Shown in pieces: positions 33,857 through 41,822 of a stretch of 64,000 nt of DNA (position 1 is its first letter; each line of letters opens with the position of its first letter). This DNA is from Streptomyces sp. CB01635. Its GTDB lineage: Bacteria; Actinomycetota; Actinomycetes; Streptomycetales; Streptomycetaceae. Location of the stretch: NCBI RefSeq assembly GCF_002803065.1, contig NZ_NNBL01000004.1, positions 437,766 to 501,765 on the forward strand. Reading direction: 5' to 3'. A model generated the notes under the pieces. The model searched no databases and was not told the DNA's origin. It worked only from the letters and a program-made list of their open reading frames with translations. A program made the position numbers and the translations under genes.

Positions 33857-34738
33857 ATGGTCGGCCGCTGGCTGGGAAGCCGTACGAACCGGGCTCAAGG
33901 GACAAGTCCCCTCGCGGGGATGAGCGTGCCGCCCGGTGCGGGATTCGTCAGCTGCCGCGTGCTCGACCCCGTCAACGAGCCGGTGCGCGGCGCCGAGTTC
34001 GCGGTGAGCGACGCCATGGGGCGCACGGTCGTGAGTGGCGGGGCCGACCCGTTCGGCTCGTTCGTCGCGGCCGTGCCCGCCGGTGACTACCGGCTCGCGG
34101 TCACGGCGGAGGGCTACACGCCGTACCGGGGAAACGCTTCGGTCGGCGAGAGCGCGCACTCCTCACTCGGCGACGTCATGCTCCAGGTCGCCCAGCCGCC
34201 TGCCCTGCCCGACGCCGGGGACTGGGAGATCGAGATGATGCACTCGTCGGTCGGGTTCACGGCGCGGCACATCGGACTGGCGCGGATCCACGGCCGGTTC
34301 AACACGTTCGCGGGCGCGCTGCGCATCGCCGAGCGGGTCGAGCGGTCCGCGATGCATGTGGTCATCGACGCGTCGTCCATCGACACGAACGTGAAGATGC
34401 GCGACGACCATCTCAGGTCGGCCGACTTTCTCGACGTGGACCAGTTCCCGACGCTCGAGTTCTACAGCGAACGGTTCGCGCACAAGGGCGGCAGCCGCTG
34501 GGCGATCACCGGTGCGCTCTCGCTGCACGGTGTGACCCGCACGGTCACGCTCGACGCGGAGTATCTGGGCCTGGGCAACGGCATGGAGGGGGAGACCCGC
34601 GCCGCCTGCCGCGCCACCACGGAGCTGCACCGGGACGACTTCACGGTCAACTGGCAGACGATGCTGGCCCGGGGGATCGCGGCGGTCGGCTCCAGCGTGA
34701 AGATCGAGCTCGACATCCAGATCGTCCCGAAGAGCTGA
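33857..34738 (+). CDS. Carboxypeptidase-regulatory-like domain fused to YceI
   Basis: 293 aa. Residues about 25-110 form a small beta-sandwich (FVSCRVLDPVNEPVRGAEF, GDYRLAVTAEGYTPYRG) like carboxypeptidase regulatory/transthyretin-type repeats. Residues about 120-293 form a YceI lipid-binding barrel (WEIEMMHSSVGFTARHIGLARIHG, MRDDHLRSADFLDVDQFPTL). YceI proteins bind isoprenoid-like lipids. No signal peptide is visible, so it is likely cytoplasmic, unlike E. coli YceI. The start is uncertain: ATG 33857 is favoured, with ATG 33824 and 33779 in frame. The 234-bp gap before it shows no feature I can support. Confidence 0.8.
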   Translation: MVGRWLGSRTNRAQGTSPLAGMSVPPGAGFVSCRVLDPVNEPVRGAEFAVSDAMGRTVVSGGADPFGSFVAAVPAGDYRLAVTAEGYTPYRGNASVGESAHSSLGDVMLQVAQPPALPDAGDWEIEMMHSSVGFTARHIGLARIHGRFNTFAGALRIAERVERSAMHVVIDASSIDTNVKMRDDHLRSADFLDVDQFPTLEFYSERFAHKGGSRWAITGALSLHGVTRTVTLDAEYLGLGNGMEGETRAACRATTELHRDDFTVNWQTMLARGIAAVGSSVKIELDIQIVPKS

Positions 34739-34840
34739 CGCCCCCGCAGCATCCTCAACGGTCAGTCAGCCCTCGAAGGTCCGCCCTCAACCGCCGTTCC
34801 GATGCCGCGGAGCCGAGCCGCTGCCCCGATGCCGCCGCGG

Positions 34841-35086
34841 CTAAGGAGCCTCGAGCCAGCCCTCGTGCTCCGCGGCGAATTCGTCGAGTGAGGCGGGGTC
34901 GAGGCGGCCGGTGGGGTCCTCGATCACCACGAGCCACTGGGCGTCCTCGGCGTCGTCCTCACCGGCCAGCGCGTCGCGTACGAGCTGGGGCTCCTCGGTG
35001 ACGCCGAACCGGTCGGGAAGCTCCTCGGCCACCTCCTCCGCGGCGTCGCGGTCGGGCAGCACCAGTACATGTCGAGCGTCGGTCAC
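34841..35086 (-). CDS. Small acidic conserved hypothetical protein
   Basis: 81 aa, function unknown. It starts at GTG 35086 with GGAG nine nt upstream. The sequence (TDARHVLVLPDRDAAEEVAEELPDRFG ... WLVVIEDPTG) is acidic, with alternating helix and strand like a small alpha/beta regulatory domain; there is no membrane segment and no cysteine. It is divergent from holA with 57 bp between the starts, so the two share a promoter region. Confidence 0.7.
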   Translation of the reverse strand: MTDARHVLVLPDRDAAEEVAEELPDRFGVTEEPQLVRDALAGEDDAEDAQWLVVIEDPTGRLDPASLDEFAAEHEGWLEAP

Positions 35087-35143
35087 CTGGCCATTCTCCG
35101 GCACGGCGGGCGTTGTCAGTGCCGCGTGGGATGCTTGACCGCG

Positions 35144-36130
35144 ATGGCCAGGAAGACTGCAACAGACGACGTGCTCGCCCCTGTCACCCTCGCCGTGGGG
35201 CAGGAGGACCTGCTGCTCGACCGCGCCGTGCAGCAGGTGGTGGCTGCCGCTCGCGCCGCCGACGCGGACACGGATGTGCGTGACCTCACGTCCGACCAAC
35301 TTCAGCCCGGCACGCTCGCCGAGCTGACCAGTCCGTCGCTCTTCGCCGAGCGCAAGGTCGTGGTCGTACGCAATGCGCAGGACCTCTCGGCCGACACGAT
35401 CAAGGACGTGAAGGGCTACTTCGCGGCGCCTGCCGAGGAGATCACGCTGGTGCTGCTGCACGCCGGCGGCGCCAAGGGCAAGGGGCTGCTCGACGCAGCC
35501 CGCAAGGCGGGGGCCCGCGAGGTCGCCTGCCCCAAGATGACCAAGCCCGCGGACCGGCTGGCGTTCGTGCGCAGCGAGTTCCGGGCGATCGGCCGTTCCG
35601 CGACGCCGGAGGCGTGCCAGGCCCTGGTCGACTCGATCGGCAGTGATCTGCGGGAGCTGGCGTCCGCCGTCACGCAGCTCGGCGCGGATGTCGAGGGCAC
35701 CATCGACGAGACGGTCGTCGCGCGGTACTACACGGGCCGGGCGGAGGCCTCCAGCTTCACCGTCGCCGACCGGGCCGTCGAGGGCCGTGCCGCGGAGGCG
35801 CTGGAGGCGCTGCGGTGGTCGTTGTCGACCGGGGTGGCGCCCGTGCTGATCACCAGCGCGCTCGCGCAGGGGGTCCGCGCCATCGGCAAGCTCTCGTCGG
35901 CACGGGGCGGCCGGCCCGCTGATCTCGCCCGCGAGCTGGGGATGCCGCCGTGGAAGATCGACCGGGTGCGCCAGCAGATGCGCGGCTGGACGCCGGACGG
36001 TGTGGCCGTCGCGCTGCGGGCCCTCGCCGAGGCCGACGCGGGCGTCAAGGGCGGTGGGGACGATCCCGAGTACGCCCTCGAGAAGGCCGTGGTCACCATC
36101 GCAAGGGCCGCCCGCTCCCGCCGCGGCTGA
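35144..36130 (+). CDS. holA: DNA polymerase III delta subunit
   Basis: Clamp-loader subunit that opens the sliding clamp, 328 aa. It begins with an ATPase-like fold (VGQEDLLLDRAVQQVV, LFAERKVVVVRNAQDL) without a functional Walker A motif, as expected for delta, and has the C-terminal helical collar (RELGMPPWKIDRVRQQMRGW). ATG 35144 lies 8 nt after GATGCT and has no clear ribosome site. The next gene, rpsT, converges on it as in many Streptomyces. Confidence 0.93.
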   Translation: MARKTATDDVLAPVTLAVGQEDLLLDRAVQQVVAAARAADADTDVRDLTSDQLQPGTLAELTSPSLFAERKVVVVRNAQDLSADTIKDVKGYFAAPAEEITLVLLHAGGAKGKGLLDAARKAGAREVACPKMTKPADRLAFVRSEFRAIGRSATPEACQALVDSIGSDLRELASAVTQLGADVEGTIDETVVARYYTGRAEASSFTVADRAVEGRAAEALEALRWSLSTGVAPVLITSALAQGVRAIGKLSSARGGRPADLARELGMPPWKIDRVRQQMRGWTPDGVAVALRALAEADAGVKGGGDDPEYALEKAVVTIARAARSRRG

Positions 36131-36179
36131 GCCACACAGCCCCACGGCCACCTCACTCCCGTAAGGCCCCAGTCCACGC

Positions 36180-36354
36180 GGGCTCCGGTTCACGCGGGCT
36201 CCGGTTCACGCGGGCCCCGGTTCCGCGGGCTCCGGTCCATGCGGGCCCTGGTTCACGCGAGCTCCGGTTCACGCGGGCCCTGGTTCACGCGGGCTCCGGT
36301 TCACGCGGGCCCTGGTTCACGCGGGCTCCGGTTCACGCGGGCGCCGGTCCACGC
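36180..36354. repeat. 16-bp minisatellite between holA and rpsT
   Basis: Eleven head-to-tail units of 16 bp (one unit is 15 bp). Two main variants, GGGCTCCGGTTCACGC and GGGCCCTGGTTCACGC, alternate from 36243 to 36338, making a 32-bp higher-order repeat. A degenerate partial unit precedes it at about 36165. It lies in the 481-bp gap between converging genes and has no unique spacers, so it is not a CRISPR array. The rest of the gap (36361-36416, 36461-36611) shows no gene. Confidence 0.92.
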
Positions 36355-36416
36355 GGGGCCCTCGCCGACATGCGCAGCCCCCGTACCCCCTGCCACGCGC
36401 AGCCCCCACACACGCC

Positions 36417-36460
36417 AAAACCCCGCCCAGCCATCCTGGGGAAGGACAGCCGTGCGGGGT
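36417..36460 (-). terminator. rpsT terminator
   Basis: Read on the minus strand, ACCCCGC pairs with GCGGGGT, followed by TTTT; inside, CGGCTGTCC pairs with GGATGGCTG allowing G-U pairs, giving one long hairpin. It sits about 150 nt after the rpsT stop. Confidence 0.75.
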
Positions 36461-36611
36461 CTCAGGTTCAAGCTCGATGGATCCGCACCCGCGTGGCGAA
36501 CGCAGTCGCGTGCAGATCCGGGGTGCCGGCCGGGAGCGGAGAGAGAGGGCCCGCTCGGGTCCGTCCGGCGATCACATCAAAGGAGTGCCCGTCCCGTGAG
36601 GGAGTGGGTGC

Positions 36612-36878
36612 TCAGCCCTTGAGGGAAGAAGCCTTGGAAGCAAGCGCCGACTTCTTGTTGGCGGCCTGGTTCTTGTGGATGACGCCCTTGGAGACGGCCT
36701 TGTCGAGCTTGCGCGAAGCCTCGCGCGTCAGCTCCTCGGCCTTCTGGGTGTCACCCGCGGCAACGGCCTCGCGGGCCTTGCGGATCGCGGTCTTGAGGGA
36801 GGACTTGACAGCCTTGTTGCGCTGACGAGCCTTCTCGTTGGTCTTGATCCGCTTGATCTGGGACTTGATGTTCGCCAC
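36612..36878 (-). CDS. rpsT: 30S ribosomal protein S20
   Basis: Binds 16S rRNA helices in the small subunit; 88 aa, the usual length. It starts at GTG 36878 (VANIKSQIKRIKTNEKARQRNKAVKSSLKTAIRK); the upstream in-frame ATG would add nine residues alien to the family. AAGG precedes the start. The codon spectrum is Lys-rich and AAG-biased. It is divergent from lepA and ends before a long hairpin. Confidence 0.96.
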   Translation of the reverse strand: MANIKSQIKRIKTNEKARQRNKAVKSSLKTAIRKAREAVAAGDTQKAEELTREASRKLDKAVSKGVIHKNQAANKKSALASKASSLKG

Positions 36879-37098
36879 GAAATGAGCCTTTTCAGGTTCA
36901 GGCACGCGGGCTCACACCCACATGCCGGTGATTTCTCTTGAGGTGCCTCGTGCCGAGAGGGCAAGAGACACAGCTGTCCACGTTACCAGCCGTGCTCCGA
37001 GCGGCCCAAACCGGGCGCAGTCCCGCGTCCGTGGGACCATGGAATCTACGTATCGATCCGACCCGAGGCGACAGGCGCCTCAAGAGACAGGACCCTGC

Positions 37099-38958
37099 GT
37101 GCCCGCGACCCCTAACAATGTGCCCGAGCCGAGCCGTACCGCCCCGGCTCTGATCCGCAATTTCTGCATCATCGCGCACATCGACCACGGCAAGTCCACG
37201 CTCGCCGACCGGATGCTCCAGCTGACCGGTGTGGTCGATCAGCGGCAGATGCGTGCTCAGTACCTCGACCGGATGGACATCGAGCGCGAGCGCGGCATCA
37301 CGATCAAGTCCCAGGCGGTGCGTCTGCCCTGGGCCCCGAGCGAGGACCCGGGCAACACTCACATCCTCAACATGATCGACACCCCGGGGCACGTGGACTT
37401 CACGTACGAGGTCTCACGGTCCCTCGCGGCATGTGAGGGCACGGTCCTGCTCGTCGACGCGGCCCAGGGCATCGAGGCGCAGACTCTCGCCAACCTCTAT
37501 CTGGCGATGGAGAACGACCTCAAGATCATCCCGGTTCTCAACAAGATCGACCTGCCGGCCGCCCAGCCCGAGAAGTTCTCCGAGGAGCTCGCGAACCTCA
37601 TCGGCTGCGACCCGGACGACGTGCTCAAGGTCTCCGCGAAGACCGGTATGGGCGTCGAGGCGCTGCTCGACAAGGTCGTCGCCGAGATCCCGGCCCCGGT
37701 CGGTGTCGCCGACGCACCCGCCCGCGCGATGATCTTCGACTCGGTCTATGACTCCTACCGCGGCGTCGTCACCTACGTACGAGTCGTCGACGGCCAGCTC
37801 AACAAGCGCGAGCGCATCCGGATGATGTCCACCGGCGCCACGCACGAGCTGCTCGAGATCGGTGTCTCCTCGCCGGAGATGACCCCGGCCGACGGCATCG
37901 GCGTCGGCGAGGTGGGCTACATCATCACCGGCGTGAAGGACGTCCGTCAGTCCAAGGTCGGTGACACGATCACCTCCCTGCACAACGGCGCCACCGTGGC
38001 CCTCGGCGGCTACAAGGACCCGAAGCCGATGGTCTTCTCGGGTCTCTATCCGCTGGACGGCTCGGAGTACCCGGACCTGCGCGAGGCCCTCGACAAGCTG
38101 CAGCTCAACGACGCCGCGCTCGTCTACGAGCCGGAGACCTCGGCCGCCCTCGGCTTCGGCTTCCGCGTCGGCTTCCTCGGCCTGCTCCACCTCGACGTGA
38201 TCCGTGAGCGCCTGGAACGCGAGTTCGGGCTCGACCTCATCGCCACCGCGCCCAACGTGGTCTACCGCGTGGCCATGGAGGACGGCAGTGAGCACACGGT
38301 CACGAACCCGAGCGAGTTCCCCGAAGGCAAGATCGACAAGGTCTTCGAGCCCGTCGTGCGCGCCACGATCCTCGCCCCCAGCGAGTTCATCGGCTCGATC
38401 ATGGAGCTCTGCCAGACCCGTCGCGGCACGCTGCTCGGCATGGACTACCTCTCCGAGGACCGCGTCGAGATCCGCTACACGCTGCCGCTCGCGGAGATCG
38501 TCTTCGACTTCTTCGACCAGCTCAAGTCCAAGACGCGCGGCTACGCGTCCCTGGACTACGAGCCCACCGGCGAGCAGGACTCCAGCCTGGTCAAGGTCGA
38601 CATCCTGCTGCACGGCGACAAGGTCGACGCCTTCTCCGCGGTCACGCACAAGGACGCGGCGTACGCGTACGGCGTGCGGCTGGTCGCCAAGCTGCGCGAG
38701 CTCATCCCGCGGCAGGCCTTCGAGGTGCCGATCCAGGCCGCCATCGGTTCCCGGGTCATCGCCCGCGAGACGATCCGCGCGATCCGCAAGGACGTCCTCG
38801 CCAAGTGCTACGGCGGTGACATCTCCCGTAAGCGCAAGCTGCTCGAGAAGCAGAAGGAGGGCAAGAAGCGCATGAAGATGGTCGGCTCCGTCGAGGTGCC
38901 GCAGGAAGCCTTCATCGCCGTGCTCTCCAGCGACGACAGCGGCTCGAAGAAGAAGTAG
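37099..38958 (+). CDS. lepA: Elongation factor 4 (LepA)
   Basis: Translational GTPase that acts on stalled or mistranslocated ribosomes, 619 aa. The G domain has AHIDHGKSTLADRM, the RGITIK switch, DTPGHVDF and NKID; then come EF-G-like domains and the LepA C-terminal domain (AKCYGGDISRKRKLLEKQKEGKKRMK). GTG 37099 (MPATPNNVPEPSRT) matches the actinobacterial start and has AGGA nine nt upstream; a longer upstream frame is not supported. Confidence 0.97.
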   Translation: MPATPNNVPEPSRTAPALIRNFCIIAHIDHGKSTLADRMLQLTGVVDQRQMRAQYLDRMDIERERGITIKSQAVRLPWAPSEDPGNTHILNMIDTPGHVDFTYEVSRSLAACEGTVLLVDAAQGIEAQTLANLYLAMENDLKIIPVLNKIDLPAAQPEKFSEELANLIGCDPDDVLKVSAKTGMGVEALLDKVVAEIPAPVGVADAPARAMIFDSVYDSYRGVVTYVRVVDGQLNKRERIRMMSTGATHELLEIGVSSPEMTPADGIGVGEVGYIITGVKDVRQSKVGDTITSLHNGATVALGGYKDPKPMVFSGLYPLDGSEYPDLREALDKLQLNDAALVYEPETSAALGFGFRVGFLGLLHLDVIRERLEREFGLDLIATAPNVVYRVAMEDGSEHTVTNPSEFPEGKIDKVFEPVVRATILAPSEFIGSIMELCQTRRGTLLGMDYLSEDRVEIRYTLPLAEIVFDFFDQLKSKTRGYASLDYEPTGEQDSSLVKVDILLHGDKVDAFSAVTHKDAAYAYGVRLVAKLRELIPRQAFEVPIQAAIGSRVIARETIRAIRKDVLAKCYGGDISRKRKLLEKQKEGKKRMKMVGSVEVPQEAFIAVLSSDDSGSKKK

Positions 38959-38978
38959 GCCGCGTCACAGCGGTCCGG

Positions 38979-39006
38979 GGCCCGTCGCGCGTCAGTGCGG
39001 CGGGCC
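38979..39006 (+). terminator. Hairpin after lepA
   Basis: GGCCCG (38979-38984) pairs with CGGGCC (39001-39006), extendable inward through CGC/GCG, then TCTTGATTTC. Probable lepA terminator. Confidence 0.55.
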
Positions 39007-39219
39007 TCTTGATTTCCCGGCATTGTTGTGCGGGTCTTTTGTGGGGGCCGTGTGTACAGCGGCTGTCGACAAGAAGTGACAGGCTGCGGCCCCTTACGCA
39101 CCGGGCGACCGCGCTCTACTCTGATCACTGCTCGGTAGTTACTCGCCAGTTAAACAACAGCCGCCAACAGCCAGCCGCGCCCAGTCTCGCCGCGCTGCCG
39201 CGGGCCCCCGGAGGACGTC

Positions 39220-41109
39220 GTGAGCGACACACAGACCCTGATCGAGAACCGTCCGCCGTCCGTGGCGGCCCTCTTCCTGGAGCGCGTGGCGGCCACGCCG
39301 GATACCGAGGCCTACCGCTACCCGGTGCCATCGGCCTCCGGTGAGGGCCCCGAGGAGTGGAAGTCGCTGAGCTGGGCGCAGGCCTCGGCGCGGGTCTACG
39401 CCATCGCGGCCGGCCTCATCGAGCTCGGCGTCCGGCCCGAGGAGCGGGTCGCACTCGCCTCCTCCACGCGGGTCGAGTGGATCCTGGCCGACCTCGGCAT
39501 CCTGTGCGCGGGGGCCGCCACGACCACCGTCTACCCGCAGACCAACGCCGAGGAGTCGGGGTTCATCCTCGCGGACTCGGACAGCAAGGTCCTGATCGCC
39601 GAGGACGCGGCGCAGCTGGCCAAGGCCCGCGAGCGCCGGGCCGACCTGCCCGACCTCGCCCATGTCGTCGTCATCGACGAGGCCGGGGTCGAGCCGGACG
39701 CCGCGGACCCCGAAGGCTGGGTGCTCACGCTCGCCGACCTGGAGAAGCGCGGCGCCGCCCACCTGGAGAAGAACCCGGACCTGATCAAGGAAAAGGTCGG
39801 CGCGATCACCGCGGACCAGCTCGCGACCCTGATCTACACCTCCGGCACCACCGGCCGGCCCAAGGGCGTGCGCCTCCCGCAGGACAACTGGTCGTACATG
39901 GCGAAGGCCATCGCCTCGACCGGCCTGGTCGGCCCGGACGACGTGCAGTACCTGTGGCTGCCCCTCGCGCACGTCTTCGGCAAGGTCCTCACCTCCGGGC
40001 AGATCGAGGTCGGGCACGTCACCGCCGTCGACGGCCGCGTGGACAAGATCATCGCGAACCTGCCCGTCGTGCAGCCGACGTACATGGCCGCGGTGCCGCG
40101 CATCTTTGAGAAGGTCTACAACGGGGTCGCGGCCAAGGCGCGGGCCGGCGGCGGCGCCAAGTACAAGATCTTCCAGTGGGCCGCCGAGGTCGCGCGCGAG
40201 TACGCGAAGGCCAGCCAGGACAACTTCCGCAGGACCGGTTCGGCCTCGGTGCCGTTCGCGCTCGGCGCCAAGCACAAGGTCGCCGACGCGCTCGTCTACT
40301 CGAAGCTGCGTGAGGCGTTCGGCGGCCGGCTGCGCGCCTGTGTCTCCGGCTCCGCCGCGCTCGCCCCCGAGATCGGCTACTTCTTCGCCGGCGCGGGCGT
40401 GCACATCCTGGAGGGCTACGGCCTCACGGAGACCTCCGCCGCGTCCTTCGTCAACCCCGGTGAGGCCTACCGCACCGGCACGGTCGGCAAGCCGCTGCCC
40501 GGCACGGAGGTGCGGATCGCGGACGACGGCGAGATCCTGCTGCGCGGCCCCGGCGTCATGCAGGGCTACCACGGGCTGCCCGAGAAGACGACCGAGGTCC
40601 TGGAGTCCGACGGCTGGTTCCACACCGGCGACATCGGTGAGCTGTCGCCCGACGGCTACCTCAAGATCACCGACCGCAAGAAGGACTTGATCAAGACGTC
40701 GGGCGGCAAGTACATCGCGCCCGCCGAGGTCGAGGGCCAGTTCAAGGCCGTCTGCCCGTACGTCTCGAACATCCTGGTGCACGGCGCCGACCGGAACTTC
40801 TGCACGGCGCTCATCGCTCTCGACGAGCCGTCCATCCTGGAGTGGGCCAAGGACAACGGCCTGGAGGGCAAGTCGTACGCCGATGTGGTCGCGGCCCCCG
40901 CCACGGTCGAAATGGTCGAGGGCTACGTCAAGGAGCTCAACCTGGGCCTCCAGAAGTGGCAGACCGTCAAGAAGTTCAAGCTCCTGCCGCGCGACCTCGA
41001 CATCGAGCACGGCGAGCTGACCCCGAGCCTGAAGCTGAAGCGGCCGGTCGTCGAGCGTGAGTACGGGCACCTGATCGACGAGATGTACGCGGGTTCACGC
41101 GAGAAGTAG
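39220..41109 (+). CDS. AMP-dependent long-chain acyl-CoA synthetase
   Basis: Activates fatty acids to acyl-CoA through an acyl-AMP intermediate; 629 aa. LIYTSGTTGRPKGV (P-loop, about residue 205), EGYGLTETSAASF and GWFHTGDIGELSPDGYLKITDRKKDLIKTS are the adenylation motifs, with the C-terminal lysine near KFKLLPRDLDIEHGELT. GTG 39220 has GGAGGAC upstream. The last 45 bp (GHLIDEMYAGSREK and stop) recur 191 bp downstream. It is preceded by 213 bp without a gene. Confidence 0.93.
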   Translation: MSDTQTLIENRPPSVAALFLERVAATPDTEAYRYPVPSASGEGPEEWKSLSWAQASARVYAIAAGLIELGVRPEERVALASSTRVEWILADLGILCAGAATTTVYPQTNAEESGFILADSDSKVLIAEDAAQLAKARERRADLPDLAHVVVIDEAGVEPDAADPEGWVLTLADLEKRGAAHLEKNPDLIKEKVGAITADQLATLIYTSGTTGRPKGVRLPQDNWSYMAKAIASTGLVGPDDVQYLWLPLAHVFGKVLTSGQIEVGHVTAVDGRVDKIIANLPVVQPTYMAAVPRIFEKVYNGVAAKARAGGGAKYKIFQWAAEVAREYAKASQDNFRRTGSASVPFALGAKHKVADALVYSKLREAFGGRLRACVSGSAALAPEIGYFFAGAGVHILEGYGLTETSAASFVNPGEAYRTGTVGKPLPGTEVRIADDGEILLRGPGVMQGYHGLPEKTTEVLESDGWFHTGDIGELSPDGYLKITDRKKDLIKTSGGKYIAPAEVEGQFKAVCPYVSNILVHGADRNFCTALIALDEPSILEWAKDNGLEGKSYADVVAAPATVEMVEGYVKELNLGLQKWQTVKKFKLLPRDLDIEHGELTPSLKLKRPVVEREYGHLIDEMYAGSREK

Positions 41110-41255
41110 GCCGGGTTTGTGTGGGCGTGGCAGGGGTCGGTGGCCGGTTGCGCGCCTGCGTCGCCGGGTCCGGCGGGTCGGGGGCGCCGACGGTGCGGCG
41201 GTCTGAGTCGGGCTCGGCTGGGGGTGCGGGGGTCGTCCCCCGGGAGCTTGCAGCC

Positions 41256-41300
41256 GGGCATCTGATCGACGGGATGTACGCGGGTTCACGCGAGGAGTGA
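41256..41300 (+). repeat. Second copy of the acyl-CoA ligase 3' end
   Basis: These 45 bp match 41065-41109 at about 41 positions, in the same orientation, and still encode GHLIDGMYAGSREE with a stop (TGA rather than TAG). The 146 bp between the two copies show no ligase similarity and have no convincing gene. It is the remnant of a duplication or the footprint of an insertion. Confidence 0.8.
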
Positions 41301-41341
41301 CGTCCCGCGTCACCGCTCGAGGGATGCGTCGCGGCCTGCCA

Positions 41342-41730
41342 CTACGGTGTGCGGCCGCGGCGCATCTCGCGTAACAGCTCCTCCATATGTGTCACCTGGC
41401 GGCGCAGTTCGGCGCCGTCCGGCAGGGTGCCGGCCGTCAGTTTCGCGTTCGACGGCGGACAGGCGGGCCGTCAGCTCGGCGAACCCCCTCGTGCCGCGCG
41501 ATCTCCCGCCGCACGCGCGTCAGTTCGGCGTTGCAGTGCCGACTGCGGTCCGTGATCTGGTCGAACATCGCGCCGAGTTCGGCCGCCAGGCCCTCCCCGG
41601 TCTCCGGGGCCTGGGTGAAATCGCCGTCCCGCGCCGACGTCATCGCGGCGAGAAGCGCACGCAGTTCGGTGGCCTCGATCCGGCCGGATCCTGAACACGT
41701 GTAGCACTGTTCGCGCTCATGGTGGCCCAC
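41342..41730 (-). pseudogene. Frameshifted HAMP/sensor-type gene remnant
   Basis: Coding character moves across frames. The first part reads IEATELRALLAAMTSARDGDF ... FDQITDRSRHCNAELTRVRREIARHE, resembling the HAMP-plus-linker region of Streptomyces sensor kinases. After a GGGGG run the next frame reads FAELTARLSAVER, and the third frame continues KLTAGTLPDGAELRRQ then VTHMEELLREMRRGRTP to a stop at 41342-41344. Two single-base insertions explain this. The first start may also be shifted, since ATG 41720 reads MSANSATRVQDPAG in another frame. A TTA codon occurs near the end. Sequencing error in the G run cannot be excluded. Confidence 0.6.
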
Positions 41731-41822
41731 TTCGATAACTCGGTGCTTATGGGTGGGGCCGGTCTGTCACTCTGTCCGTGTCGCCTGAGGCGTCTTTGCC
41801 CGAACTGCTCAGGAGCCGCACC

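Noticed and set aside
33719..34086. 123-aa plus-strand frame overlapping the YceI gene start
   Set aside because: Cys-rich and Arg-rich in the overlap, no ribosome site, and the alternative frame encodes the conserved YceI fusion.
34841..36193. 450-aa open frame on the minus strand running through holA
   Set aside because: Only its last 81 codons look coding and have a ribosome site at GTG 35086; the rest is the shadow of holA.
36180..36354. Possible CRISPR array
   Set aside because: Units abut without unique spacers, are only 16 bp long, and no cas genes are near.
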